Source: Chitinophaga eiseniae (GTDB lineage Bacteria; Bacteroidota; Bacteroidia; Chitinophagales; Chitinophagaceae). Taken from it: a DNA stretch of 64,000 nt. The notes beneath the pieces are model-generated. The model searched no databases, was not told the origin of the DNA, and was given only the letters and a program-made list of their open reading frames with translations. The DNA lies in the NCBI RefSeq assembly GCF_900167135.1, contig NZ_FUWZ01000001.1:1722336-1786335 (forward strand), given 5' to 3'. How positions within the stretch are numbered: position 1 is the first letter of the stretch; each line of letters opens with the position of its first letter. The position numbers and the translations under genes are program-made. Below are positions 52,740-63,522 of the stretch, one piece after another.

Positions 52740-55700
52740 TTAGAAGCCTAGTTGCAGTCCAAAGTTGAAGTTAGCGGTGTTGGGATAAGCGCCTCCGGTG
52801 CCATTGGCAATCTCCGCATCCTGTTGAAACTTGCCCATGTTCTGTATATTCAGCAGGTTGTATCCTGTAACGTACACCCTCGCATGTTGAACAGCCCTGG
52901 TGCGTTTTAACCACGTGCCGGGAAGCTGGTAAGCCAGCTCCAGGGACCTCAACCGGACGTACCAGGTATCGGCAAACCAAAAATCAGAGACTGTTTGCCA
53001 GGATATATTATTTATATTAGTGTTTAATCCAAGGCGTGGATAAGTGGCAGTGGCGGCAGTCGCCGGCGTCCAGCGCTCCAGGTTCCAGGGACGCAGGTTC
53101 CCATTGAATGCATCGCCTGCGCCTTCGGCTATGACCTGCACAGCGTAACCATAAGCCCCTTGCAGCAATGCCCTTAATGTCAGCCCCTTATAGCCAATTG
53201 TAAACTCAGCGCCTATAACGGTGTTGGGTAAATTCGGTTTTGACAGCCAGGTTTTATCGGCATCAGTAATGACGCCATCTCCATTCATATCAGCATATTT
53301 TAAATCTCCCGGCTGTATAATGCTCCACAGCGGTGCAGCAATGCCTTTTTTCACTTTCCCGACCGCATCAAAATCATCCTGCTGGTAGAAACCAATATTA
53401 TGATACCCCATAGTTAACCCCAGCCGGGTACCCGTCCTGGCCTGGTAGGGGTAATCCGGCGCCTCACTGATATAAACTATGCGGTTTACCGCATAAGAAG
53501 CGTTGGCGCTGATGGAATAATTGATCTTTCCCTTATTATTCCTGTAGGTGATCATCCCGTCAAATCCCTGGTTCTCAGATATGCCGATATTCTTTTGGGG
53601 GAGTGCCTGGCCAATCAACAACGGAACGTCCCGTTGTTCGATCAACTGGTCATAACGGTAGTTATAAAAATAGCTGCCACTGAGTGTAACTTTTCCCTGG
53701 AACATGTTCAACTCCAGCCCCAGGTCTGTCTTCTTTTCTTTTTCCCAGGTGACGTCAGGGTTCACCAGCGCTCCTTCCACCGTGGTATTACCATAGTAAT
53801 TTGAACCGGTGGTGGCATACTGAATAACAGAGGTCACTGTGCCCGGATAATTAGCGTCTGATCCTACAAGGCCATATGAGCCCCTGATTTTAAACATATC
53901 GAAGAATGGAAAAAGGTTTTTGAAAAACCGCTCTTCCGCCAGGTTATATCCCCAGGATACAGCCGGAAATATTCCATACCGTTTGTCTTCCCGGAATAAG
54001 TCGTTGCCGTTGCGGGCAACGGTAATGCCCAGGAGATATTTGCGCCTGAAATCATAATCGAGTCTCGCGGTGGTACCCCGGTAGTTCACCGGAATAGCTG
54101 CACCATTCGTATAATTCCGCTGATTTAATAGCAAAAGCCCCGTGAAGTGATGGCTGCCTATGGTACGATCATAGTTAAGCGATGCCTGAAGAATAGTAGT
54201 AGAATTAAAGGCGCTGCCGGGGGCAGCTACTGAATATGGCAGCATGCGGTATTGGCCCGCGTCTCTGATGGAATAAGAGTTCGTGGCAACGTTGTATTTA
54301 TAGGCAGGCAAACCACTACGGTTCAGGTTGCGGCCCTCATTGTTGTTACCGGCATAAGAAACATTGACTTTCGCGGATAAGCCCGGTGTTATAAAGTCAA
54401 GCATTTGGTCTGCGCCCACTATAATGTTATAGTTATTCCTGACGCTTCTGATGTATCCTCCGTTGGCCAGCCGGAAAGCCGGATTAATGGCGCCGTTATT
54501 CGTTGCGGCGCCCAGATGCGATGCATAACTAGCGCTGCCGTTGGGGTTTATTACCGGCATGGCATAAGGGGCCATATAGCGAAATGCTCCCAGTTCATAA
54601 AAAAGCCCGGCATTTTCCACGGTCCCGCTTGGGTTGTTGACAGTTTCGAAACGGCCATTGACATCAAACCGGACCTTTAGTGTTTTGGTGGGGGTGATAT
54701 CAAGGTTGGATCGGTAATTAAAGCGTTTGTAGAAGTAATTAGTGTTAACATAGTCACCCACCGGCCTGAAGTCTTTTAAAATACCATTTTGGGAAAAATG
54801 ACCCAGGGAGATAAAATATTTTACAAGTTGATTTCCTCCGCTCACATCTACGTTATAACGGGATTGTGTAGATGCTTTTTTAAATAGAACATCTGCCCAG
54901 TTGACATTAGGATGGCCATATGGATCAGAGCCATCTTTGAACTTCTGCAGATCGTCCGGCGTAAAGGGGAGTACAGGCGTTTGGGATTGTCCATATGCAT
55001 CATTAATGGTAGCCTCATTCCGAAGGAGGGCGGTAGTATACGAATCGAGGAAAGTTGGCATTCTGATAGTTTGATTAATTCCGCTTTCAGCTGTAACATT
55101 AATCCGTGGTTTTCCGATACGCCCTCTGGTAGTGGTAACCACTAAAACGCCATTGGCTCCTTTTAATCCATAGATAGACGTCGTAGCGGCATCTTTCAGG
55201 ATGGAAACAGATTCGACTTCGTTTACATTCAACTGTGACAGCTGCGTGTAGTCGTACTCGATATCATCTACGATGATCAGCGGTTTGTTATCACCGGTGA
55301 TGGAGTTTACTCCCCTGATAAAGAAGTCGGCAGCATCTGCTCCCGGCTGGCCGCTTCTTTGCTGGCTGAAGAAGCCGGGTAAGCGGCCGATAAGCGTATT
55401 TTGAATGCTGGCCGTAGGGACCGACCTGATCTCTTCACCCTTTACAGCGCTTACAGCCCCCGTACTGGTGATTCTTTTCTGACGCCCAAAGCCAACGACT
55501 ACCACATCTTCCAGTCCTTTGACATCAGGTGTCAGGTGAACGAGCATTGGTGCCCCGGCAACTGCGGTAATGGTTTGAGGCAGATAGCCTATGCATGTGA
55601 TCATTAGCTGTTTCCCGCCGCCAGGTTTTAAAGCGATGCTATAATTCCCTTTTTCATCGGAAACGACGCCATTCTTCCGGTCGCCGGTTTCTGAAATAGT

Positions 55701-55820
55701 GGCTCCGCTTATTGCCTCATTTTTGTCATTCAGCACACGTCCTCTTATGATTATATGCTGCGCCCATGCAACTGTTGATATCAGTGAAAACCACGTCAAT
55801 ATGAATATCTTTATTTTCAT
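52740..55820 (-). CDS. SusC/RagA-family TonB-dependent transporter (pair 1)
   Basis: This 1026-residue outer membrane transporter has a signal peptide, a CarboxypepD_reg-like domain (about 22-100; IRGRVLNDKNEAISGAT), a TonB-box-like EDVVVVGFG, a plug with the NGVLVVTT motif, and a 22-strand barrel ending in an aromatic residue (LQLGF). It imports large oligosaccharides with SusD. It lacks a STN domain, so control by an anti-sigma factor is unlikely, and the HTCS at the edge is the better candidate regulator. Confidence 0.96.
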   Translation of the reverse strand: MKIKIFILTWFSLISTVAWAQHIIIRGRVLNDKNEAISGATISETGDRKNGVVSDEKGNYSIALKPGGGKQLMITCIGYLPQTITAVAGAPMLVHLTPDVKGLEDVVVVGFGRQKRITSTGAVSAVKGEEIRSVPTASIQNTLIGRLPGFFSQQRSGQPGADAADFFIRGVNSITGDNKPLIIVDDIEYDYTQLSQLNVNEVESVSILKDAATTSIYGLKGANGVLVVTTTRGRIGKPRINVTAESGINQTIRMPTFLDSYTTALLRNEATINDAYGQSQTPVLPFTPDDLQKFKDGSDPYGHPNVNWADVLFKKASTQSRYNVDVSGGNQLVKYFISLGHFSQNGILKDFRPVGDYVNTNYFYKRFNYRSNLDITPTKTLKVRFDVNGRFETVNNPSGTVENAGLFYELGAFRYMAPYAMPVINPNGSASYASHLGAATNNGAINPAFRLANGGYIRSVRNNYNIIVGADQMLDFITPGLSAKVNVSYAGNNNEGRNLNRSGLPAYKYNVATNSYSIRDAGQYRMLPYSVAAPGSAFNSTTILQASLNYDRTIGSHHFTGLLLLNQRNYTNGAAIPVNYRGTTARLDYDFRRKYLLGITVARNGNDLFREDKRYGIFPAVSWGYNLAEERFFKNLFPFFDMFKIRGSYGLVGSDANYPGTVTSVIQYATTGSNYYGNTTVEGALVNPDVTWEKEKKTDLGLELNMFQGKVTLSGSYFYNYRYDQLIEQRDVPLLIGQALPQKNIGISENQGFDGMITYRNNKGKINYSISANASYAVNRIVYISEAPDYPYQARTGTRLGLTMGYHNIGFYQQDDFDAVGKVKKGIAAPLWSIIQPGDLKYADMNGDGVITDADKTWLSKPNLPNTVIGAEFTIGYKGLTLRALLQGAYGYAVQVIAEGAGDAFNGNLRPWNLERWTPATAATATYPRLGLNTNINNISWQTVSDFWFADTWYVRLRSLELAYQLPGTWLKRTRAVQHARVYVTGYNLLNIQNMGKFQQDAEIANGTGGAYPNTANFNFGLQLGF

Positions 55821-55847
55821 TTTTTGCTGTTTATTGTAACAAAAAGC

Positions 55848-57626
55848 TTAATACCCGGGATTCTGCTCAATTCCTCTGTTTACCTGTGTTTCCTTTATGG
55901 CAATAGGGAATAAATACATGGCATCTGTAAAATAGGGGGTGGTTACCGCCTTCGGAGAATAGTTGAACGTACCATTTGCATTTTGGGTGATAGTAACGCC
56001 ATGAAGCGTACTGCCATAAACGGCTTTTGCAATTTTCCACCTGCGTATGTCCCAAAATCTTTGTTCTTCAAATGCCAGCTCGATGCGGCGTTCGTTACGG
56101 ACAGCATCGCGCATCCGGCCCTGCGACAGCCCGGGCGGCAGCGTATAGGGGGACAAGCCGGCTCTCTGGCGGATTTTCTCAATGGCCGCATATACAGAGG
56201 CATCAGGTCCTGAATATTCATTCTGTGCCTCCGCATACATCAGAAGGATGTCTGCATACCTGATAATGCACCACGGCGCAATGAATCCGCCATCCCGGAA
56301 AAAGGTGTTTGTATAATTTGCGCTGCTGCTGTCGTTTGCGCAAAATTTTTTGGCATAATAGCCTGTTTGTGTCTGCACCGGGGCCAGGGTAGCGTCGTTC
56401 GGTTTGTCTTTACCTCCTTCAAAAGTCTCCACCGGTCTTTGGAGCCATTTGGCGCCATTATAAAACACTGTCTGCTCTAAACGCGGATCGCGGCTGTTGT
56501 AAGGACTGGATATATTATAACCGGAGGAGGGGTCGGTAATGGTTTTGCCATTTTTCATCGGGAAGGCATCCACAAATTCCTGCGTCGGACTTACACGCCC
56601 CTCACTATTACGGTTTGCCGGCTTATATCCGGGAGGGGACATATAATACGAATAGGCATTATCGATCCGGGGGTCGCTCATTCTGAAGAAAATATGTTCC
56701 TTGTTAGCCCTGGCTAACATCAGGGTATAACGATTGGGCTCCAGATCGTAAATGCCCAGGTCTATCACCGCTTTGGCCGCATCAGCAGCTGCTTTCCATC
56801 TTTCTGTATTGTAAGATGGGTAACCGGTATAGGACCTGGCGGGGGTTGGTGAAGGATTAAATAAAGGACTTGCAGCCAGGAGTAAAACCTTTGCTTTGAT
56901 TGCCATCACAATGCTTTTGCGCATTTTTCCGAAATCAGCATCCGTTGCCCTGCCGGCAAGCGGTGCGTCGGGACGCAGGCTATCCCTGGCGATATCAAGT
57001 TCTGACACTATATACTTCACGCACTCTTCAAAGCTGTTGCGTCTCAGGTTTAACAATCCGGGGTCATTGGAGTCGAAAATCGTATCGCCTATCAGCGGTA
57101 CACCACCGTACCTTCTAATCAACTCATAATAAAAATAGGCTCTGAGGGCGCGGGCTTCGTTGGGTAGCCACACCCTGCGGGAGGAGTCTGCCCAGGGAAC
57201 CCGCTGATAGTTCTTTAAGAAAATATTGGCTGCTCTTATGGCGCTGTAACAATTGGCCCAGTTATCGTCAAATGTGGCAACAGGGCTATAGCCGCCGCGT
57301 ATGATATTCCATCCTTCGTTCCCATCTGCGCTTGGAACAGCATCATCTGAAAAACACTCCAGCGGCACCAGGGAGAGGTTGCTCCTCTTTGACCCATTAA
57401 GGCCCCAACTGGAACCTCCCAGCATCCGGTTATACCCTGACGGGATTTTAGAATAGATGTTTGTCACCCACTTATAGGCCTGGTCGCCGGTAGGGTCATT
57501 CTCATCGAAAATATAGTCTATGGTAAGCAGTTCGAGGGGTTTATCTTCAAATGCTTTTTTACAGGATAATGCTGTAACGATAAATGCAATGAAAACAAGA
57601 CAGCTCCAGCCGTAATTCTTTTTCAT
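55848..57626 (-). CDS. SusD/RagB-family outer membrane lipoprotein (pair 2)
   Basis: This 592-residue lipoprotein has lipobox TALSC, helical repeats and the C-terminal EQRFWDIRRWKIAK motif. NEARALRAYFYYELIRRYGGVPLI and ADILLMYAEAQNEY are family marks. The ATG at 57626 places the Lys-rich signal start; four extra codons are possible. It pairs with the SusC gene 18 bases upstream. Confidence 0.95.
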   Translation of the reverse strand: MKKNYGWSCLVFIAFIVTALSCKKAFEDKPLELLTIDYIFDENDPTGDQAYKWVTNIYSKIPSGYNRMLGGSSWGLNGSKRSNLSLVPLECFSDDAVPSADGNEGWNIIRGGYSPVATFDDNWANCYSAIRAANIFLKNYQRVPWADSSRRVWLPNEARALRAYFYYELIRRYGGVPLIGDTIFDSNDPGLLNLRRNSFEECVKYIVSELDIARDSLRPDAPLAGRATDADFGKMRKSIVMAIKAKVLLLAASPLFNPSPTPARSYTGYPSYNTERWKAAADAAKAVIDLGIYDLEPNRYTLMLARANKEHIFFRMSDPRIDNAYSYYMSPPGYKPANRNSEGRVSPTQEFVDAFPMKNGKTITDPSSGYNISSPYNSRDPRLEQTVFYNGAKWLQRPVETFEGGKDKPNDATLAPVQTQTGYYAKKFCANDSSSANYTNTFFRDGGFIAPWCIIRYADILLMYAEAQNEYSGPDASVYAAIEKIRQRAGLSPYTLPPGLSQGRMRDAVRNERRIELAFEEQRFWDIRRWKIAKAVYGSTLHGVTITQNANGTFNYSPKAVTTPYFTDAMYLFPIAIKETQVNRGIEQNPGY

Positions 57627-57644
57627 ATAACAATACATTGTCGG

Positions 57645-60524
57645 TTAAAATTTAACATTGATACCGAAATTGAAAATCTTCATAATGGGATAAGCGGCGC
57701 CCCAGGCCTCGGGGTCCAGATCTTTCCGGACATTATATATTTCCGCCCAGGTAAGCAGGTTCAATCCATTGGCAAACAGACGCACCGAAGGAAGACCAAT
57801 TTTGCGGGATAATTTTTCAGGGAAGGTATAGCCTGCTTCTACGTTTTTGAGGCGCACAAAATCGTTGTCCTTTAACCAAAAAGAGGAGACCTGGGTATTA
57901 TTCGTGTTGTTGCCCAGCCATAGCCTCGGTTGTTGGGCCGTTTCTGCGGTGGCCGCCGTAAACCGGCCCAGGTTGTATTCGTAGGCATTGTTTTGTCCGC
58001 TGTTTCCAAAGCCATTCATAAAGTCACCGCTTAAAATGCTCTGGCGGTTTAAGGTACCCTGGACAAGAACTGAAAGATCAAACCCTTTGAACCTGAAGCC
58101 GGTGCAGAGGCCATAATATATTGCAGGTTTTGCATTCCCGATAGGCCCCTGGTCATCGACGGTGATCTGACCGTCACCGTTGCGGTCCAGGTACCGGATA
58201 TCGCCGGGCCTCAGGGACGATTTGGGAGAGGAAGGCATTACTGCGGTAGCGGCATCATTGATTTCATCATAGGATTTAAACAAACCGATTGCGGTATAGC
58301 CATACTGCAGCCCTGCCGGCATCCCGGTTGTGATCTGGTAATCGTAGTTTTTGGGTAATTCTCCATTATAAGCCACTTTTGACTGGACCAGGGAGAAATT
58401 ACCGGAAACGTAATAGCTAAACGCTTTGATGCGCTGCTGCCAGTTCACCGAAATATCTGTACCCCAATAGTTGATTCGCTGGTAGTTCTGTGTCGGATAT
58501 CCCGCGCCAAAAACTGCAGTTGTGAAGGTGGGTGCAGCAACAAGATCATAGAACTTATTGAAGAAATAGTCGGCCGTTATTGTCAACTTGTTGTTCCACA
58601 GACTGAGGTCAATTCCTGCATTAAGCTTTTGGGCTTTCTCGGGATTCAGGCCTGTATTGGCTATGGCATTTTCTCCGGACCCTCTTTCGAGTGATGAACC
58701 GGAGCCGAACCAATAGCCATTGGCGCTGAAATAGGTTTGTATATAGGAAAAGTAACCCGCATTTGCCTGGCCGGTCAACCCATAGTTTGCTCTCAGTTTC
58801 AGTTGGCTGATAAATGGAAGGTGGCGGCTGATGAATACTTCCTTGTGAAGGTTCCATCCAAGTCCTCCTGCCCAGTATGTTGCCCGGCGTTTTGATGGCG
58901 CCAGCCAGTTGTAACCTCCGTAGCTAACGGCGCCTTCAGCTACGTATTTGTCATCAAAACAATAGTTCAGTTTGCCCGAGTAGGCGGTGTAGTTTTCCGG
59001 TAGATTAGTGGTGTTAAATGCCAGCCTGCTTTGCTGGTTCGCCACCGTTAGTATAGAAATGGCGTGCTTTTTAAATGTCTTATCATAACTAAGCGATCCT
59101 TCCAGGTACACAATGCGCGACCTTTCATTCGGGTTTCCCCTGGTTGTTTGCTCGGAAGTTGACCCATACTTCGTATACGCTCCATTCATATACTGGTATA
59201 CTTCGAAATTTTTATCCCGTATGGTTGAATAATAGGCAGTGTTGTTGTTGGAGGCTTTAGCGGTCAGAACAAGACCTTTCGTAAGTACATCCATTTTCTG
59301 GGTAACCTCCAGGTCCACTGCAATGTCTCTGACATCCTGGAACTGATATCCGCGGGCAACAGCCTGGCCCCAGATGTTGGCATTGCCCTGGTACTTGTCG
59401 CTTCCGCCGAAGGTGCCGTCAGGATTGAAAACAGGATAAGCGGATTGCGGGGTGTTTAATAAGGATGAAAAAATATTTGAAACGCCTCCACCGGGTTGGT
59501 TGTAGCGCTGAAAGCGGCCGAAGAGGTTTAGTTGCACAAAAGTTACAGGTGTTACGTCGACGCCGATGTTCGAACGTAGTGCATACCTGTTCAGTTGAGC
59601 GTTTGTATTATACTTATTGTCGTCACTGGTCCTGATAATCCCATTTTCTCTTGCATGGTCCAGGTCCACGAAATACCGGAAACCTTTTCCGCTGCCCTGT
59701 ATATTAAGATTGTAACGGGATATGCCGGCTCTTTTGCTGAGAACGGTATTGTACCAGTTTACATCGGGATAAGTATAGGGATCTGTGTGATGTTGGTATG
59801 CCTCGATCTGAGCCTGCGTGTATTGGGGCGTGACCGGTATGATTCCGGCATCGTTTTGCCTGGCTTCATTATACAGCGTGGCATATTGCCAGGCGGGCAG
59901 GGGTTTGGGAAGGGCTGTTGGTGCTTCGAAGCCCGATTGGGCGGTAAATGAAATGCGGGGCTTGCCGATATCTCCCTTTTTTGTTCTTACAGAAATGATT
60001 CCGTAAGAGGAACGCTGGCCGAACATCACTGTCGAGAGCGCGTCCTTTAATACCGTGATGGATTCGATTTGTTCAGGATCAATAGATTGGTATCCTCTTT
60101 CAACGCCGTCAATCAGCATTATTTGCGCTCTTGCCCCCCGGATATTGAAGCTCATGCCGTTGCCATCCAGCCCCGGGCCACCACTACTGAAAGTGATGTT
60201 GAGCCCGGGTATGCGACCCGGTAATGCCTGCAAAAACTGAAGACTCGGCGTGGTGGTTAACTGACGGGTGTAAATTGTTGATACCGACTGGAGCAACCTG
60301 TTTTTAGCTTGTTCTCCATAAAGAATTGGAACGGTCGCAGGGGCTTCTGATATCGCAAGCCCCGCGCTCGTTTTGACAGCTGTTTTTGTTGTATCGGCAG
60401 ACTGTGCCCTGGCGGAATCAAACAGCAACAACATAGCAGCCAGGAAGATCAAGTTAACCTTACAGCACACTTGCCTTCCAATACCAGATGGTAGCAGAAG
60501 ATCTGCGGTTGGATTTTTTTTCAT
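57645..60524 (-). CDS. SusC/RagA-family TonB-dependent transporter (pair 2), no CarboxypepD domain
   Basis: This 959-residue outer membrane transporter has a signal segment ending near ARAQ, then goes through a short linker straight to the plug domain (FLQALPGRIPGLN, IRGARAQIMLIDGVERG, VLKDALSTVMFG). The barrel ends NFGINVKF. The CarboxypepD_reg-like domain normal for SusC, and a clear TonB box of the EVVVVGYG kind, are missing, so energy coupling may use a different N-terminal segment. A 219-base gap with a hairpin precedes it. Confidence 0.94.
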   Translation of the reverse strand: MKKNPTADLLLPSGIGRQVCCKVNLIFLAAMLLLFDSARAQSADTTKTAVKTSAGLAISEAPATVPILYGEQAKNRLLQSVSTIYTRQLTTTPSLQFLQALPGRIPGLNITFSSGGPGLDGNGMSFNIRGARAQIMLIDGVERGYQSIDPEQIESITVLKDALSTVMFGQRSSYGIISVRTKKGDIGKPRISFTAQSGFEAPTALPKPLPAWQYATLYNEARQNDAGIIPVTPQYTQAQIEAYQHHTDPYTYPDVNWYNTVLSKRAGISRYNLNIQGSGKGFRYFVDLDHARENGIIRTSDDNKYNTNAQLNRYALRSNIGVDVTPVTFVQLNLFGRFQRYNQPGGGVSNIFSSLLNTPQSAYPVFNPDGTFGGSDKYQGNANIWGQAVARGYQFQDVRDIAVDLEVTQKMDVLTKGLVLTAKASNNNTAYYSTIRDKNFEVYQYMNGAYTKYGSTSEQTTRGNPNERSRIVYLEGSLSYDKTFKKHAISILTVANQQSRLAFNTTNLPENYTAYSGKLNYCFDDKYVAEGAVSYGGYNWLAPSKRRATYWAGGLGWNLHKEVFISRHLPFISQLKLRANYGLTGQANAGYFSYIQTYFSANGYWFGSGSSLERGSGENAIANTGLNPEKAQKLNAGIDLSLWNNKLTITADYFFNKFYDLVAAPTFTTAVFGAGYPTQNYQRINYWGTDISVNWQQRIKAFSYYVSGNFSLVQSKVAYNGELPKNYDYQITTGMPAGLQYGYTAIGLFKSYDEINDAATAVMPSSPKSSLRPGDIRYLDRNGDGQITVDDQGPIGNAKPAIYYGLCTGFRFKGFDLSVLVQGTLNRQSILSGDFMNGFGNSGQNNAYEYNLGRFTAATAETAQQPRLWLGNNTNNTQVSSFWLKDNDFVRLKNVEAGYTFPEKLSRKIGLPSVRLFANGLNLLTWAEIYNVRKDLDPEAWGAAYPIMKIFNFGINVKF

Positions 60525-60556
60525 AGTGGAAATTTATAAAGACAAGAAGTTCTCCG

Positions 60557-60584
60557 TTAGGGCGAAAACCGCTTTCCGTCCTAA
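60557..60584. promoter_or_regulatory. Imperfect hairpin in the leader of SusC pair 2
   Basis: TTAGGGCG and CGTCCTAA pair with one G-U over a 12-base loop, about 33 bases before the start codon of the SusC gene. It could be a regulator site, an attenuator or a 5' stability hairpin. Confidence 0.4.
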
Positions 60585-60743
60585 TCATTATTTATTGAAA
60601 TTTTTGATGGATTACCTGATCAGTTATTTTTTTTCATAGTGGACGATGTGGTTGATAAGTCTTATTTTTTACCTGGCCCCCAAGGCCTCATTGAGTTTGC
60701 TGCAGGTACTATATGGCCCGGGTCGGGTTGGAATGCTGCAAAC

Positions 60744-63194
60744 TCACAATCGTTTTTCCTGGCTTTGCATCTTATAGGTTTTGCCTTTTCGGGTTTGCAG
60801 TTCACACATATAATACCCTTGCTTAGCAATGCTTTTCGTGTTGTTTTCCACCGTTGCCACAGGAACGGGGGTACGAATTTTGCAGGGTTCCCCGTTGGCA
60901 GATTTGATACTGAAACTTGTCAATCGGCCGTTACTCCAGTATATGTCTACCTCAAATCCTCCCCGGGCGAGTAATCCTTTTACCGAGCCATCAGGCCATG
61001 CTGCCGGCAGCGCAGGAAGGATATCAATTACGTACCCATATGTACCGTCTTGGGTGGTGTATGTTTCATGGCTCTGCAAGAGCATTTCCGTGATACCGCT
61101 GACTGCTCCGAAATTGCCATCGATCTGAAAGGGCGGATGCGCGTCAAAAAGATTGGGATAAGTCCCCCCGGCGCCGGCCATGACTGTTTTCAGCTGTGTA
61201 GTAGGCCGGAGCTGATAAGACAGGAGTCGGTGTGCATGATCACCGTTGCGTAGCCTGGCCCAGAAATTTTCCTTCCAGGCAATGGACCATCCGGTGCCGT
61301 CATCGCCCCGCAATTCCAGAGAGCGTTTTGCACCGGCGGCCAGTTCAGGTGTTTTGAAAACAGTTACCTGATGGCCGGGATGAAGTGGAAAAAGATGCGA
61401 TACGTGTCTGTGGTGGGGATCGTCGGTGTTGAGGTCCCAGTCCTTATTCCATTCTTCCAGCTGTCCCCCTTTACCTATCCTCAGCGGACTTATATTATCC
61501 CGGGCGGCGATCAGCTTGTTTCTGAACGCCTCGTCGGTATGGAGGATACGGGAGGCCATAGCCACATTGTCGAACAGGTCCCAGATGATTGCTTTTTCCA
61601 TTGTGGCGCCTTCCGTGACATTTCCTTTTTGTTGGCTGTCAGTAATAAAGCTATTTTCCGGAGACGTAGAAGGGGAGGTGATCAGATGTCCTTCTTTATC
61701 TTTGATCATTGTGGCCAGATAGAATGCTGCGGCGCCTTTCAGTACCGGGTAAACTCGTCTGAGATAACGGATGTCCCTGCCGAAGGCATAGTGCTCCCAC
61801 AAATGCTGGCATGCCCAGCCACTGCCGCCGGCAAATACCCCCCACGGCAGCGCTGCTCCGGGGCTTGTCCATCCCCACCCATTAGTTGTATAACCATAGC
61901 ACCAGCCCGGGGTATCAGGCCCGAAATATGCTTTGGCTGTTTTGCTGCCGGGAGCCATAAGGGCGGCGGTGAGCCGGATCATGGGTTCATGCAGTTCACC
62001 GAGGTGGGTGGGTTCTGCCGGCCAATAGTTCATTTGGTAATTGATATTGGATTTATAGTCACATTTCCATGGAAGATCGAACCCATCGCCCCACAGTCCT
62101 TGTGAGTTGGAAGGCAGCTGATTGCCCGGCCTGCTGGAAGATATCAGCAGGTAGCGGCCATACTGGTAGAAGAGTGCAGCAAACCCCGGATCTTTTTTCC
62201 CGTCTCCGTAGCTCCTGAGCCGCTCGTCTGTCGGGAGAGCGTCTGTTGCCGCACCCAGATTGATCCGGACCCTGTCGAAGAAGTTTTGGTAGTCGGTAAT
62301 ATGATCTGCTTTTAACCGGCTATATCCCTTACTGATGGCCTGCTGCAGCTGCCGGGTTACTTTCTGGTGCGGATGTTCTCCTTTAAAGCCTTTATTATAA
62401 TCCAGCATGTATGAGGTGCCGGCCGATATATAGATTGTGAGTTCCCTGGCGTTCTTTACAGTAATACTATCCTTGCCGCCTTCCACAACACCATCTGTAA
62501 CTACCGCCATTTGCACTTCGAAATCCAGCGTAGGACCGGTATTGCCGGTCATAATCAGTTTATTGGGCGCCTCGAACCGGGTTTGGGACTTTTCTTTCCG
62601 GTGGAGGAGGAGGCTGACAACTATAGGCGTATTGCCATTGGCTTCCATGTGGTGGACCAATACGCTGTCAGGTGCACTTGAAAATGTTTCCCGTGTGTAC
62701 GTGGTCCCGGATTGACGAAACGTTACCCCGGAGATTGCCTGCCCGATGTCCAGCCAGCGCCTGTATGAACTGGTGGACGCTGCGGCGGTTTTATAATGGA
62801 GAAAGATATCTCCCAGTGTTTGATAGGAGGAATAGTAGGGGGCCGACGAGGTCATATAACGGGCTGTAAGTTCCCCGGCCTCTTTATATCGTTCCTGTCG
62901 TATAGCCGTCCGGATGGTATCCAGAAATTTATAGGCATCTTTTCTGTCAGCCTCTGGCTGTGGGGCGCCAGACCAGACGGTAATGTCATTCAACTGCAGA
63001 CGGTCATCCGCGATACCACCAAATACCATGGCACCCAATGTGCCATTACCCACCGGCAATGCTTCGATCCATTCTTTGGCAGGAAACGTGTACCAAAGTG
63101 AAATGGGAGCTTTTTGCCCCAAAGCTTCCGGGCAAATTATCATGGAAGAAAAAAGAGTAATAAGTATTTTAAATGTCAAATTGACTCTTAACAT
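60744..63194 (-). CDS. GH95-family alpha-L-fucosidase/alpha-L-galactosidase
   Basis: This 816-residue secreted enzyme has a signal peptide (near ALGQ), an N-terminal beta-sandwich (about 30-275) starting [19 protein letters not shown], and an (alpha/alpha)6 domain with [24 protein letters not shown] and [17 protein letters not shown], typical for GH95. It removes terminal alpha-L-fucose or alpha-L-galactose. It is the first gene of the minus-strand operon and is divergent from the HTCS gene. Confidence 0.95.
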   Translation of the reverse strand: MLRVNLTFKILITLFSSMIICPEALGQKAPISLWYTFPAKEWIEALPVGNGTLGAMVFGGIADDRLQLNDITVWSGAPQPEADRKDAYKFLDTIRTAIRQERYKEAGELTARYMTSSAPYYSSYQTLGDIFLHYKTAAASTSSYRRWLDIGQAISGVTFRQSGTTYTRETFSSAPDSVLVHHMEANGNTPIVVSLLLHRKEKSQTRFEAPNKLIMTGNTGPTLDFEVQMAVVTDGVVEGGKDSITVKNARELTIYISAGTSYMLDYNKGFKGEHPHQKVTRQLQQAISKGYSRLKADHITDYQNFFDRVRINLGAATDALPTDERLRSYGDGKKDPGFAALFYQYGRYLLISSSRPGNQLPSNSQGLWGDGFDLPWKCDYKSNINYQMNYWPAEPTHLGELHEPMIRLTAALMAPGSKTAKAYFGPDTPGWCYGYTTNGWGWTSPGAALPWGVFAGGSGWACQHLWEHYAFGRDIRYLRRVYPVLKGAAAFYLATMIKDKEGHLITSPSTSPENSFITDSQQKGNVTEGATMEKAIIWDLFDNVAMASRILHTDEAFRNKLIAARDNISPLRIGKGGQLEEWNKDWDLNTDDPHHRHVSHLFPLHPGHQVTVFKTPELAAGAKRSLELRGDDGTGWSIAWKENFWARLRNGDHAHRLLSYQLRPTTQLKTVMAGAGGTYPNLFDAHPPFQIDGNFGAVSGITEMLLQSHETYTTQDGTYGYVIDILPALPAAWPDGSVKGLLARGGFEVDIYWSNGRLTSFSIKSANGEPCKIRTPVPVATVENNTKSIAKQGYYMCELQTRKGKTYKMQSQEKRL

Positions 63195-63522
63195 AGAAAT
63201 TTGATTTTGGTACGTAAAAGGTCCTGGCCCCTCAAAGAGAAAATTGGAATAGAATCCCGGTTAATAGAAAGCTATATTTTAAAAGCGGCGGGTAAGATCT
63301 TCCCGTTTCCTGGTGACCAGCCCGCGGGCTTTCCCGACCAAAATACACAGGAATGAATTAAAAATTGTCATTTAGACAAAAATTACTATTATACACCCTG
63401 AATTATGAGAGTGTCCCCCCTCGCTGCCCGTTTTTCCCGGAGTAAATTGTAGCAAAAACAGGGGGTGAATTCGTAATTCGGCCGATCAACCAAAGTAGAA
63501 CAGTATTTTTCAATTTCACGGG
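63195..63522. other. Divergent regulatory gap between GH95 and HTCS
   Basis: These 328 bases hold no supported gene. They should contain the promoters of the PUL operon (leftward) and of the HTCS gene (rightward). TATTTTTC at 63504-63511 is one base off the -7 consensus for HTCS. No clear HTCS binding repeat was identified by eye. Confidence 0.6.

Noticed and set aside
61371..62105. 244-codon open frame antisense to GH95
   Set aside because: It overlaps the conserved catalytic domain of GH95 and shows no domain.
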